Part shown: positions 9,691 through 18,911 of the stretch, one piece after another
Layout of the letters: each line of letters starts with the position of its first letter
Position numbering within the stretch: the stretch's first letter is position 1
The notes under the pieces: model-generated
What the model saw: the letters and a program-made list of their open reading frames with translations, nothing else
Database searches by the model: none
What the model was told of the DNA's origin: nothing
Program-made: the position numbers and the translations under genes
DNA from: JAPPLB01 sp965208945
GTDB lineage: Bacteria > Acidobacteriota > Terriglobia > Bryobacterales > UBA6623
Length of the DNA stretch: 64,000 nt
Reading direction: 5' to 3'
Assembly (NCBI GenBank): GCA_965208945.1
Contig: OZ242366.1
Location: forward strand, 372,001 to 436,000

Positions 9691-10773
9691 ATGGAGTGGC
9701 TGAACAAGCTGGAAGAGGTAGAGGCTCGCTATCAGGAACTCTCCGAGCAGATGGCCGAGTCGTCTGTGATTGCGGATCCGTCTCGCTACCAGCGGATCGC
9801 CAAGCAGACAGCGGACCTGGCCCCGGTTGTCGAAAAGTTCAACCTCTGGAAGAAGCTTAAGCATGATGCCGAGTCAGCGCGCTCGATGTTGGATGAGCCG
9901 GATCCGGAAATGGCTGCGTTAGCGCGTCAGGAGCTTGACCAGGCGGAAGCCGGGCTTGCCGACCTCAGCGCGGAGATCAAGGTCCTGCTGTTGCCCAAGG
10001 ATCCCAATGACGACAAGGGCGTGATTCTTGAAGTGCGCGCCGGAACCGGTGGCGGCGAGGCCACGCTTTTTGCCGCCGAAGTGTTCCGGATGTATGTCCG
10101 CTACGCAGAGTCGCAGCGTTGGAAAGTCGAAATCATCTCCTCGAACGAGACCGGCATCGGAGGATACAAGGAAATCATCGCCATGATCACGGGCGACCGA
10201 GTCTACAGCAAGATGAAGTTCGAGAGCGGTGTTCACCGTGTGCAGCGGGTTCCGCAAACCGAAACGCAAGGCCGAGTGCATACTTCTGCAGTGACCATCG
10301 CGGTGATGCCGCAGGTGGACGAGGTGGAAGTGGCGATCGACCAGAAAGATCTGCGGATCGATACCTACTGTTCTTCGGGACCCGGCGGTCAGTCGGTCAA
10401 CACGACCTATTCGGCAGTACGCATCACGCACCTGCCCACGAACCTGGTTGTCACGTGCCAGGACGAAAAGTCGCAGATCAAGAACAAAGCGAAAGCCTTG
10501 CAGGTGCTGCGCTCGCGGCTTTACGAGATCGAGGCCGAAAAGCGACAAGCCGAGCAGGCGGAGCAGCGCCGCAGCATGGTCCGCACTGGCGACCGCAGCG
10601 AGAAGATTCGCACATACAACTTCCCGCAGAATCGAGTGACGGATCATCGGGTGCCCGGACTCACGGTTTACGAGCTCGATCAAATTCTCCAGGGAGCCCT
10701 GAACAAGTTGGTTGAGCCCGTGACCGCCCACTTTCAGGCCGAGCGTCTGAAGAGCGTCCGGGATGCCGCCTGA
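9691..10773 (+). CDS. prfA: Peptide chain release factor 1
   Basis: 360 residues, the normal RF1 length. It contains the catalytic GGQ loop (SSGPGGQSVNTTYSAVR) that triggers peptidyl-tRNA hydrolysis. The codon-recognition segment reads VPQTETQGRVHTSAVT, of RF1 type (P-x-T) rather than the SPF of RF2, so it should read UAA and UAG. CGGAG eight bases upstream supports the ATG. The gene overlaps prmC by 11 bp; PrmC methylates the GGQ glutamine, so the pair is functionally linked. Confidence 0.97.
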   Translation: MEWLNKLEEVEARYQELSEQMAESSVIADPSRYQRIAKQTADLAPVVEKFNLWKKLKHDAESARSMLDEPDPEMAALARQELDQAEAGLADLSAEIKVLLLPKDPNDDKGVILEVRAGTGGGEATLFAAEVFRMYVRYAESQRWKVEIISSNETGIGGYKEIIAMITGDRVYSKMKFESGVHRVQRVPQTETQGRVHTSAVTIAVMPQVDEVEVAIDQKDLRIDTYCSSGPGGQSVNTTYSAVRITHLPTNLVVTCQDEKSQIKNKAKALQVLRSRLYEIEAEKRQAEQAEQRRSMVRTGDRSEKIRTYNFPQNRVTDHRVPGLTVYELDQILQGALNKLVEPVTAHFQAERLKSVRDAA

Positions 10774-11629
10774 GCCCCGAGCCTCATTGACGCCGGCCTC
10801 GATTTCGCAAGCCCTTCGGAAAGCGGCGCAACTCCTCGAGGATTACGGGACCGGCGCCCCGCGGCTGACGGCGGAAGTGCTGTTGAGTCACTGTCTCGGA
10901 GTCGAAAAACCGCATCTCTACGGGCATCCCGGACAGATTCTTTCGCCAAAACAGTCCGCGTGCTTCGAGGAGTACGTGCAACAACGTCTGGACGGCAAGC
11001 CCACGCAATACATCACGGGCAGGCAGGAGTTCTACGGCATCTCATTTCACGTTGATCCTGATGTTCTGATTCCGCGCCCGGAGACGGAACTATTGGTGGA
11101 GGAAGCCCTGGCGCACACCTCGGAGACAGGAAAGATCCTGGATCTGGGAACAGGCTCGGGATGTATCGCGGTGGCAATCAAGTCGAACGCGCCGCGCAGC
11201 CGCGTGATCGCTACAGATATTTCCGGGCCTGCGCTCCGAGTGGCCCGCCGCAATGCGGTCGAACACGGCGTCCAGGTCGACTTTGTTCATGGTGATCTAG
11301 TTGACGCGTTCCGACGTGAGAGCTTGGGAATAATCGTGTGCAATCCTCCTTACGTTCCTCTGAAAGACCTTCCCGGACTGCAGCACGAGCTGCGATACGA
11401 ACCTGGAGTCGCCCTGTTCGGTGGACAGGATGGCTTGGAGGTCTATCGCCGCCTTATCAAGTCCGCGGCGGACGCACTGAAACCCGAAGGCCGGCTGCTG
11501 CTGGAGTTAGGCTATAATGGCCGGTCCTCGGTCGAGGCGCTGCTCTCGGATGCCGATTGGCATCTGCCGATCGTTCGGACCGACTTGGCGGGCATCGATC
11601 GCGTGCTCGCCGTCCGGCGCCGTACTTAG
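10763..11629 (+). CDS. prmC: Release factor glutamine N5-methyltransferase
   Basis: 288 residues. An N-terminal helical domain is followed by GRQEFYGISFHVDPDVLIPR, the SAM-binding motif ILDLGTGSGCIAVA and the catalytic NPPYVP signature. It methylates the glutamine of the GGQ motif in release factors. It overlaps the end of prfA by 11 bp and so is probably translated by coupling. The two previous genes and the following enolase-superfamily gene lie on the same strand. Confidence 0.94.
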   Translation: MPPEPRASLTPASISQALRKAAQLLEDYGTGAPRLTAEVLLSHCLGVEKPHLYGHPGQILSPKQSACFEEYVQQRLDGKPTQYITGRQEFYGISFHVDPDVLIPRPETELLVEEALAHTSETGKILDLGTGSGCIAVAIKSNAPRSRVIATDISGPALRVARRNAVEHGVQVDFVHGDLVDAFRRESLGIIVCNPPYVPLKDLPGLQHELRYEPGVALFGGQDGLEVYRRLIKSAADALKPEGRLLLELGYNGRSSVEALLSDADWHLPIVRTDLAGIDRVLAVRRRT

Positions 11630-11672
11630 TCCGGCGCATTCCTCTCGATCTCTCGCTATCTGGTTCCTCACA

Positions 11673-12905
11673 ATGAAAATCGCAAAAGTCGAAGCCTTTC
11701 TCCTTTCGTCGCCGCTCGATGAGCCGTTGCTGCTGCCCTTCTATGGCGGCGAACGAACCATACTCAAGCGCGATGCGATGTTGATCCGTGTTACGGCGGA
11801 CAACGGGCTGAAAGGCTATGGGCCCGGACCCGCGCACGAACGCGCCGAACGCGAGATCAACGAGACGATCGCGCCCTTCCTCGAGGGCCGCGACCCGGCT
11901 CAATGGCGCACCTTCGACTTCCCCGGCGAACTGGCGCTGCAGAAGACCTACCGCGCCGTCGAAGTTGCGGTGATCGATCTGGCGGCCCGTTTCGAAGGGG
12001 CTCCGGTGTCGGAGCTGGTGGGGGGTCGCAAACGGGACCGTATCAAGCTGTATGGCAGCGCCGGCATGTACATGAGTCCTCAAGAGTACGCTGATGAGGC
12101 CAAGGCCATTGCTGATCTCGGATTCACGGCCTACAAGATGCGACCCGCCCGCGGCCCGGAAAAGGACCTTGAAACCATTGTCCGGATGCGTGAAGCCGTC
12201 GGGCCCGATGTGGGTCTGATGATCGACGCCCATGCCTGGTGGCGCATGGGCGACAAGAGCTACTCCCAGCAGACCGTCGAACAGTTGGCCAGGGACAGCC
12301 AAGCCTACAAGCCGACCTGGTTCGAGGAAGCGGTTCCTCCCGACGACCACGCGGCCTTGAAGAAGCTCCGCGATACGGGTCTGGTGCCGGTGGCCTCGGG
12401 CGAGCACGAACCGGACGAGTCGTCGTTCATGGATCTGATCGAAACCGGTTCCGTTGACTATGTGCAAATGGACGTTTGCTGCCAGGGCGGATTCGAGATG
12501 GGCCGGCGCGTCTTCGAAGCGACGGCTCGGCACGGTTTGCGTTTCGCCTTCCACTGCTGGGGCACGCTGCTGGAGGTGATCGCAGCCGGACAGCTCGGGA
12601 TTTGCTGGGACGAGGACGTCATCGAGTGGCTGGAATACCCTTGTCACGCCAACCGCGGCAAGCCCGGCATGTACCCGTTCCTCGTGGCGGATGACGTCCT
12701 GAAAGACCCGTTGCCCATCGAGAACGGCGATCTCGTCGTGCCAAACGAGCCTGGTCTCGGCATTACGGTCGACGAGAGCGTCATTGAGCGGTATCCCTAC
12801 CAGCCGGGACCTTGGTCGATCTTCAAGATCGACTCGCCGCCGGAAACCATGGCAGTTTCGGGCGACCACAGCGTCATGTGGGTGGATCCCGTCTCGGGGT
12901 CATAG
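11673..12905 (+). CDS. Enolase-superfamily enzyme (mandelate racemase/muconate-lactonizing type)
   Basis: 410 residues; an ATG 43 bp after prmC gives the usual family N-terminus (MKIAKVEAFLL). The capping domain is followed by a barrel with the expected metal ligands and acid/base residues: AYKMRPARGP (lysine region), GLMIDAHAWW (Asp), WFEEAVPPDD (Glu), ASGEHE (Glu) and FHCWG (His). Members abstract a proton next to a carboxylate, often in sugar-acid dehydration. The exact substrate is not clear. Confidence 0.82.
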   Translation: MKIAKVEAFLLSSPLDEPLLLPFYGGERTILKRDAMLIRVTADNGLKGYGPGPAHERAEREINETIAPFLEGRDPAQWRTFDFPGELALQKTYRAVEVAVIDLAARFEGAPVSELVGGRKRDRIKLYGSAGMYMSPQEYADEAKAIADLGFTAYKMRPARGPEKDLETIVRMREAVGPDVGLMIDAHAWWRMGDKSYSQQTVEQLARDSQAYKPTWFEEAVPPDDHAALKKLRDTGLVPVASGEHEPDESSFMDLIETGSVDYVQMDVCCQGGFEMGRRVFEATARHGLRFAFHCWGTLLEVIAAGQLGICWDEDVIEWLEYPCHANRGKPGMYPFLVADDVLKDPLPIENGDLVVPNEPGLGITVDESVIERYPYQPGPWSIFKIDSPPETMAVSGDHSVMWVDPVSGS

Positions 12906-13343
12906 CATCGAGGCCGCCATCAGCGCGTGCTTCCGAGGGCTATGCGGCACTCGCCCCTCATGGTCCGGTCGATGAAAGTGATCGTAAGGCCTTTGCCGAT
13001 GTCTGGCAGATTTCGAAACGACCGAAGTTCGAACGGGAACAGTATCTGCGGTGCGCCGATGGGATGAACTTGGATTTCGTCCGGCGGGCCGTAGAGGATG
13101 TCAATCCGACCGTGGTCGGACTGGCAGCAAAGCCTGTGGGACACCGCCTTGAAGCGCTCGTTCGCGAAGGCGATGGGCGAATTCGAGGGCATCCGTAAGT
13201 GGCAGGTAGGGCCGCGCGGCGCTGCTGAGATCGTACGACCCCTGACTCTGTGCCGTCGCAACAGGCCGGTTGACGCGCTGTTTCAACCGCCGCTATCATC
13301 AAGTTGGCCTTGTTGCAGGCCCTTGGGAAACAGGAAAAATCGA
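12906..13343. other. Gene-free stretch carrying a relic
   Basis: Apart from the GWxTD relic on the minus strand, nothing is recognised until the tatA/B start at 13344. Confidence 0.55.
12935..13180 (-). pseudogene. Relic of a GWxTD-domain protein
   Basis: About 80 residues on the minus strand resemble the GWxTD domain: DHGRIDILYGPPDEIQVHP, then a proline/phenylalanine stretch, then ITFIDRTMRGECRIA. In intact members this reads roughly D-R-G-R-x-Y-I-x-Y-G-P-P-D-E-I and ends F-V-D-P-x-M-x-G-E-Y-R. The name-giving GWxTD motif is decayed to CCQSD and the rest of the protein is absent. The family is common in Acidobacteriota and its function is unknown. Confidence 0.6.
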
Positions 13344-13805
13344 ATGGGACCCCTTGGCGTACCGGAGATGATTTTCATCTTCGTGTTGGCCCTGCTTGTG
13401 TTTGGACCCAAGAAGCTACCCGAACTCGGCAAGACGTTCGGCAAAGGGATGGCCGAGTTTCGGCGCGCTTCCAACGAGTTGAAGACTACGTTCCAGACGG
13501 AGATGGACAACATCGAGCGGGAGACCAAGCTCAAGGAAACAGCCAACGAAATCAAGGACGAAGTCAACAAACAGATCAGTTCGAATAACTACGACGACAG
13601 CGAAGACGACTATTTCGAGTACGACGACACGCCCTACGATAGCGGGGCCTCGGCCGCGAAATCCAAAACCGCATCCACGACCGAGACCAGCAAAAGCCCC
13701 TCCATCGACGGCGGTTCGAGCGTCGGATCCGGCAACGGCCAAGGCGCCCCGGCCGTTGCCAGCAGTGAACCGAAGCCGGCGGAATCGAGCGCCCAACGCC
13801 GATAG
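13344..13805 (+). CDS. Twin-arginine translocase subunit TatA/TatB with acidic tail
   Basis: 153 residues. An N-terminal membrane helix (GVPEMIFIFVLALLVFGPKK) is followed by LPELGKTFGKGMAEFRRASN, the conserved hinge and amphipathic helix of TatA/TatB. From about residue 80 the chain becomes acidic and low-complexity (NNYDDSEDDYFEYDDTPYDS, then Ser/Thr/Pro-rich). TatB is suggested by the length, but TatA cannot be excluded. It lies 31 bp before tatC and should form the Tat pore or receptor in the inner membrane, used for example by the twin-arginine protein at 47387. Confidence 0.88.
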   Translation: MGPLGVPEMIFIFVLALLVFGPKKLPELGKTFGKGMAEFRRASNELKTTFQTEMDNIERETKLKETANEIKDEVNKQISSNNYDDSEDDYFEYDDTPYDSGASAAKSKTASTTETSKSPSIDGGSSVGSGNGQGAPAVASSEPKPAESSAQRR

Positions 13806-13836
13806 CTCCAAAACCATAGCCAGTTAGCAAGGGCTG

Positions 13837-15096
13837 ATGAGTTCTGACGATCAAGACTCGCGGGAGAGCCGCGACCAGACGCCTCCGTCCGACGACGAGC
13901 CGGATCGCGAAACCGAAGGCGTCGCATCGGATGAGTCCGACGTGCCTGAGAAGTCCGGCGGCGGCGCGGAAGAGAAGCCTGCGGCCGAAAGCACGAAGGC
14001 GCTCGAGGCTGAAGGCGAGCCCTCCACCACCAAGGGCGAAACACCAGCGACCTACTACGACGACCCGTACGACGAGTACGAGCACGACTACCAGGAGCCG
14101 TCAAAGGCAGTAACGACCACCACTCCTGAGGCGCCAAAATCACCTCCTCCCCCACCGCCCCCCGTCGACACCGAAGAAGAAGAGGACGACGAGGAGGACG
14201 GCATGGTGCGCATGTCGTTCCTCGAGCACCTCGAGGAACTTCGAACGCGAATCATTCGAGCACTGGTCGGACTGGTCGTCGCATATGCGATAGCGCTGAC
14301 TGCGAAGAACTACCTCTTCCGGTTGATGCGGGCGCCCTTCGACGCCGCGGTCGAGACCATCCGACTCAACTCTCCGGACGTCAATATTCAACTCGTGGCT
14401 CTGACGCCGATCGAGCAGTTTCACTTGATCTGGCTCAAGATTCCGATCGTAGCGGCCGTCTTCATGGCGGCGCCCTGGTGGATGTACCAGGTCTGGGGGT
14501 TCGTGGCGCCGGGCCTCTATCGCAAGGAGCGTCGATGGGCCTCGCCGTTCATTCTGTTCGGCAGCGCCCTGTTTATCCTCGGTGGCGTTTTCGGGTATTT
14601 CGTGGCGCTGAAGTTCGCCCTGGCCTTCCTTCTCGATGTCGGTGGAGAGGAAGGGGTCCAACCGCTGATCAGCATCAATGCGTACTACAGCATGTTCGTC
14701 AGCATCATGCTCGGGTTGGGCGTCGTATTCCAGATGCCCATCGTCATCTTTGTCTTGACGACGCTGCGTATCGCGAGCCCCAGCTTTCTGATGGGCAACG
14801 TCCGATACGCCATTCTGGCGATCTTCGTCTTGGCCGCCGTGATCACGCCGACGCCGGACATCTTCAACATGATCACGTTCGCGACGCCGATGATCCTGCT
14901 GTTCTACGTGGGCATCGGCGTGAGCTATGTGTTCCTGCTGCGGCGCGAGGGCAAGAGCCTGCCTTGGGGCAAGATCATGCTGGCCATCCTGTTCGTACTT
15001 GCCGTCATTGCCGTCATCATCTTCTACTTGCACACGGAGTTGGGTTACCAGTTCGTGCGCGAGTTTCCCTGGTTCGTCGCTCCGACCGGGCAGTAA
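13837..15096 (+). CDS. tatC: Sec-independent translocase TatC with long acidic N-terminal extension
   Basis: 419 residues compared with ~250 in typical TatC. The first ~125 residues are acidic and Pro/Ser-rich (e.g. YYDDPYDEYEHDYQEP). The canonical domain begins MSFLEHLEELRTRIIRALVG, the signal-peptide recognition site of TatC. Six membrane segments follow; landmarks are LTPIEQFHLIWLKIPIV, APGLYRKERRW, FGYFVALKFALAFLL and AAVITPTPDIFNM. It reads as one operon with the TatA/B gene. The extension has a composition similar to the tail of its TatA/B partner. Confidence 0.93.
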   Translation: MSSDDQDSRESRDQTPPSDDEPDRETEGVASDESDVPEKSGGGAEEKPAAESTKALEAEGEPSTTKGETPATYYDDPYDEYEHDYQEPSKAVTTTTPEAPKSPPPPPPPVDTEEEEDDEEDGMVRMSFLEHLEELRTRIIRALVGLVVAYAIALTAKNYLFRLMRAPFDAAVETIRLNSPDVNIQLVALTPIEQFHLIWLKIPIVAAVFMAAPWWMYQVWGFVAPGLYRKERRWASPFILFGSALFILGGVFGYFVALKFALAFLLDVGGEEGVQPLISINAYYSMFVSIMLGLGVVFQMPIVIFVLTTLRIASPSFLMGNVRYAILAIFVLAAVITPTPDIFNMITFATPMILLFYVGIGVSYVFLLRREGKSLPWGKIMLAILFVLAVIAVIIFYLHTELGYQFVREFPWFVAPTGQ

Positions 15097-15363
15097 CGCC
15101 GCGCTGTGCGTTCTTCTCGCACATCGCGAAATCAAGGTGTTCCTGCAAGTCGAAAGTCTGGGCGGCATCACCAACGAACCGTTCGACCGACTGTATGAAG
15201 AGGTCGTCGGATGACAAGAGCGTTTCTGGACAAACGTCCTGATCCTGGTGATGAACTAGATCGCCTTGCCGGCGACTTCCGGGCTGATCGCGCCACCCGG
15301 TGACAGGGAAATCCGGTAGGTTGTTGCGGAACGTGCTGAGACAGGAGCCTGTCCTGCCGGATC
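15097..15363 (+). other. Intergenic region with two tiny overlapping frames
   Basis: After tatC a frame reads EIKVFLQVESLGGITNEPFD and stops at 15214. Its TGA overlaps an ATG (ATGA) that opens a 30-residue frame (MTRAFLDKRPDPGDELDR and onward). I cannot tell whether these are gene relics or chance. No repeat is present. Confidence 0.3.
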
Positions 15364-15807
15364 TCAGGAACCGGCTTTGTCGAGCAGGTGGCCGTATTCG
15401 TCTTCAGTGGCGCTCTCGGTCGTCACAGGCAGACCGCGCGCGGCCCAACCGGGATAGGTCGGTTGTCCCATCGGGTCGGTCTCGCCGCCCATGCCGCCAC
15501 GCATATCGACCACGCTGGTGAAACCGGCGTTGAGAAGCTGTGAGGCGGCTTGCATGGAGCGGCCGCCCTTTTGGCAGCCGGTGATGCACTTGGCGTCCTT
15601 GCCGAAGTTTGCCTCCACGACTTCGACGAAGCGGTAGTTGGGCTGCATCCTGCCGTAAGGATCGCGATCGAGGACAGGGATGTTCTTGGCTCCGGGGACA
15701 TGTCCGGCCTCGAACTCGGCCTCCGTGCGCACGTCGAGGTAGATACAGCTTTCGTCAGAGTCGAGAAGCTCCTTGGCTTCTTCGGGAGAGATCCTTTTGA
15801 TGGACAT
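15364..15807 (-). CDS. Rhodanese-domain protein
   Basis: 147 residues. ISPEEAKELLDSDESCIYLD, VRTEAEFEAGHVPGAKNIPV and the active-site loop CITGCQKGGRS define a single rhodanese domain. The catalytic cysteine is in CQKGGRS. A second conserved stretch is VVDMRGGMGGET. It would transfer sulfur or act in thiol signalling in the cytoplasm; no signal peptide is visible. It stands alone and diverges from the PHP-domain gene. Confidence 0.87.
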   Translation of the reverse strand: MSIKRISPEEAKELLDSDESCIYLDVRTEAEFEAGHVPGAKNIPVLDRDPYGRMQPNYRFVEVVEANFGKDAKCITGCQKGGRSMQAASQLLNAGFTSVVDMRGGMGGETDPMGQPTYPGWAARGLPVTTESATEDEYGHLLDKAGS

Positions 15808-15969
15808 GATGGGATTCCTGATGTAAACCAACGAGCATAGCACGCGCCGGCTGGCCGAATGCCGCCGCTTCACAATGACTCTCGAGGATAACAACCCGTG
15901 TAAGCGCCAACCCGTTCGCAGTGCTCTCAGAGGCCTGCTGCGAAAGAAGTAGCATGACAACTCCATTGC

Positions 15970-15975
15970 TATAAT
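15970..15975 (+). promoter_or_regulatory. Putative -10 box
   Basis: TATAAT (TTGCTATAAT) 48 bp upstream of the PHP-domain protein start. No convincing -35 was found at standard spacing. Confidence 0.4.
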
Positions 15976-16023
15976 CGCCCTGCTCGGGAAGCCCCGAGAC
16001 GCACTCTGATCGAAGCAAGACAA

Positions 16024-18837
16024 ATGCTGAGCATGAGACCGAGGAAGCAGTGGGTTTTGTGGGTTGTCGTGGTGTTGGTCTGTTTTGCACCACTTGCGGC
16101 AGCGCAGACATCGACGCGGACGGACACGTTGTTTCTTCGGTTCGGGATCGGCGTGGAAGAGGACCAACGGTGGGACGGCTCGGTCGACGTCTTGGGTGGC
16201 GAGGTTGTTCTGGTCGAAGGGTGGCAGTTCTCGAAAGACGACAGCGTGACCGGGCCGAAGTCCTGGCGCCTGACCAATCGCCGGGACGAAGTGGCCGGTT
16301 TCGCCCGGATCAACTACACCGAGATGAGTCCGGCTCAACGCCCGCGGGTTTTGCATTTTCCCGTGGGAGTCTTCGTCACGATCAGGCACAGCGGCGGCGC
16401 AACCGTTTCGGTGCAGACGACTCAGGGCAGCTTTGCTTTTTCACTCTCCGATGTCGGCCTTGATCCGAGTTCGTTTCTGGGGGGACGCGCTTCCGTCGCC
16501 TGGAGCCCGACGGTCGAGAAACTCACAACGGATGAATACGAAGATGACGAGGCCGCCATCACACGGCTGCCCGACGGGTCGCTCGCCATTGCCTGGGTGG
16601 CCTATCGGGAACGGGGCGACCGTGTCGTGATCCGAACCGGCCGAGCGGGGCGCTGGTCGGCGCCGGAGGAGGTCACTCCCGAGCCGGCCGACCTGTTCCG
16701 ATGCTCTCTTGCAGTTGACGCGCAGGGCGGACTTTGGGCGTTTTGGAGCCGTCGCGACGGGACGAGTTGGCAAATCTGGGGCCGCCGCAAGCATAACGGC
16801 TCCTGGCAGGCGCCGGTAAAGTTGAGCGGCGACGGCACGAACACCTTCCACCGTGCGTCTGCTTCCAAGGACGGCCACGTGTTCGTTGTCTGGCAAAGCT
16901 TTCGAGGCGATTCCGGTCAGGCGCAAAGCGATGTCTACCTGCGGAGCTTCGCGGGGGGCGCGTGGTCCGATGAGATGCGCGTCAGCGAATCAATGGCCAA
17001 CGACTGGGAACCACAGGTCGCCGGAGGTGCGAATGGCTCGGCCTTTGTCGTCTGGGACAGTTACCACAGAGGCAACTACGACATCTTCTTCCGCTCCTTC
17101 GAGAGCGGCAAGCTGGGTTCGCTGCAGCAGGTGACCTCCAGCACTCGCTTCCAGGCGCACGCTTCCGTAGCAGTGGACGCCGAAGGCCGACCCTGGCTCG
17201 CCTGGGACGAGTCCGGCGCGAACTGGGGCAAGGATCAGGGCTTCCTCATCAACCCGCCGATGTCGGCACCGCTGCATCAGGAGAGGTCGATACGAGTGGC
17301 CATGCGGGACGGCAAGGCTTGGCACGAGCCCGAAAGGAAGATCGAGCCGTTCTACGTATACCGGTTACATCCGAACTTCGAGAATCCTCAGATCATCTTC
17401 GACGGCCGCGGCGCATTGAACATGGTCTTCCGCCACTGGACACGCCAGCGCGCCCGCGCCATCGGCAGCAAGCTCGGTTGGGAGAACTACCTCACTCGCT
17501 ATGACGGCGAGTCGTGGACTCAGCCCATCCCCCTCGCGCATAGCCGAGGATCGATCGAGAAACGACCGGCGTTGACGTTAGACAACGCCGGTCGTGTCTG
17601 GGCGGCCTGGATGACCGACAACCGCCCGTTCGAGGACATGATCCCTCGCAACGCTGAGATTTACGCGGCGAATCTTGGACGCTCAAGACTGCCTCCGAGA
17701 TTCGACAGCGGAGCTCTGGGCGATTTCGAAGATCCGTTCACCGAAGAGGCGCCCATCCATCCCACCGAGAAGGAGGACCTCGCCAAGATCCGGGCATACA
17801 CGATCGAGTCCGGCGACGCGAAGTACAAGATCTACCGCGGCGACATGCACCGGCATACCGACGTCTCGCAGGACTTCAAGTATGACGGATCTCTCATCGA
17901 GGTCTATCGTTATGCGCTCGACGCAGCCGGTTTAGACTACATCGTGCCGACCGATCACCAGTTGGGTTTCGATCACGAGTTCACCTGGTGGCAGGACGAA
18001 AAGCTGACCGACCTGTTCCACATCGCGGGTACGTTCACGCCATTGTTCGGTTACGAGCGCAGTCTGCCGTTCCCAAACGGGCACCGAAACGTGATTTTCG
18101 CGAAACGCGGGACGCGCACTCTACCGATTCCGGATGACGAACGGCGCGGCGAAGCAGGAGCGGCCAAACTGTACGAGTACCTTCGGCAAAATGATGGCAT
18201 TTCGATGCCGCATTCCTCCGGAACCGCCCAGGGGACCGACTTCCGAGACAATGATCCCGAGGTCGAGCCGCTCATCGAGATCTATCAGGGCTACCGCGCC
18301 AGCTACGAATACAAGGGTGCTCCGAAGGCTGCCAGCGACGAAAAACTCATCACGCAGCGTAGCGGTTACAACCCCAACAGCTACTGGTGGAATGCGTTGG
18401 CCAAAGGGCTCAAGCTTGGAGTTCAGGCCAGCTCGGACCATTGGTCAACGCATATCTCTTACGCCTGCATCCTGAGTCCGGAGTTCACTCGCGAGGCGAT
18501 GTTCGATGCGATCAAGAAGCGCCATGTCTACGCAGCCACCGACAATATCATTCTCGATTTTCAGGCCGAGGCGGCGGGCAAATCGTACATCATGGGCGAC
18601 ATCATCTCATCCAACGAGGTTCCCAAGCTCAAGATTCGGGCCATCGGCACCGACAAGATCAAGCAGCTCGTCATTGTGAAAAACCAGACTTTCGTGTATA
18701 CCGGACGGCCCAACAGCAAAGAGGTTTACCTCGACTTCCAGGACCGCAATTTCGAACCGGGAGCAAATTACTATTACGTGCGTGTGCTTCAGAACAACGA
18801 GCAGATCGCCTGGAGCTCGCCGATCTGGGTGGAGTGA
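16024..18837 (+). CDS. Secreted protein with beta-propeller-like N-terminus and PHP-type C-terminal domain
   Basis: 937 residues with a signal peptide (WVLWVVVVLVCFAPLAAAQ). Residues ~160-560 repeat a pattern of Trp/Asp blades (LAIAWVAYRERGD, LWAFWSRRDGTSWQIWGRR, VFVVWQSFRGDSG, AFVVWDSYHRGNYDIFFRSF, PWLAWDESGANWG) as in sialidase-like propellers. The last third has PHP metal-ligand motifs: GDMHRHTDVS, YIVPTDHQ, DGISMPHSSG and VQASSDHWSTHISYA, followed by AATDNIILDF and a C-terminal beta domain. Related DUF3604-type proteins are presumed metal-dependent hydrolases. The substrate is unknown. It converges on the VWFA gene with a palindrome between. Confidence 0.75.
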   Translation: MLSMRPRKQWVLWVVVVLVCFAPLAAAQTSTRTDTLFLRFGIGVEEDQRWDGSVDVLGGEVVLVEGWQFSKDDSVTGPKSWRLTNRRDEVAGFARINYTEMSPAQRPRVLHFPVGVFVTIRHSGGATVSVQTTQGSFAFSLSDVGLDPSSFLGGRASVAWSPTVEKLTTDEYEDDEAAITRLPDGSLAIAWVAYRERGDRVVIRTGRAGRWSAPEEVTPEPADLFRCSLAVDAQGGLWAFWSRRDGTSWQIWGRRKHNGSWQAPVKLSGDGTNTFHRASASKDGHVFVVWQSFRGDSGQAQSDVYLRSFAGGAWSDEMRVSESMANDWEPQVAGGANGSAFVVWDSYHRGNYDIFFRSFESGKLGSLQQVTSSTRFQAHASVAVDAEGRPWLAWDESGANWGKDQGFLINPPMSAPLHQERSIRVAMRDGKAWHEPERKIEPFYVYRLHPNFENPQIIFDGRGALNMVFRHWTRQRARAIGSKLGWENYLTRYDGESWTQPIPLAHSRGSIEKRPALTLDNAGRVWAAWMTDNRPFEDMIPRNAEIYAANLGRSRLPPRFDSGALGDFEDPFTEEAPIHPTEKEDLAKIRAYTIESGDAKYKIYRGDMHRHTDVSQDFKYDGSLIEVYRYALDAAGLDYIVPTDHQLGFDHEFTWWQDEKLTDLFHIAGTFTPLFGYERSLPFPNGHRNVIFAKRGTRTLPIPDDERRGEAGAAKLYEYLRQNDGISMPHSSGTAQGTDFRDNDPEVEPLIEIYQGYRASYEYKGAPKAASDEKLITQRSGYNPNSYWWNALAKGLKLGVQASSDHWSTHISYACILSPEFTREAMFDAIKKRHVYAATDNIILDFQAEAAGKSYIMGDIISSNEVPKLKIRAIGTDKIKQLVIVKNQTFVYTGRPNSKEVYLDFQDRNFEPGANYYYVRVLQNNEQIAWSSPIWVE

Positions 18838-18879
18838 TTCCTTACAGCCTGCCCACGAAGTCAGGGCAGACTTATCATC

Positions 18880-18911
18880 TGCTTCAGCCGTCAGGCAGGG
18901 AAAGCAGGTTA
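18880..18911. repeat. Degenerate palindrome end fragment
   Basis: GCTTCAGCCGTCAGGCAGGG then AAAGCAGGTTA resembles the element terminus and abuts copy F. Confidence 0.45.

Noticed and set aside
11517..11672. Extended start of the enolase-superfamily gene
   Set aside because: Lies inside prmC in another frame; the ATG at 11673 matches the family N-terminus.
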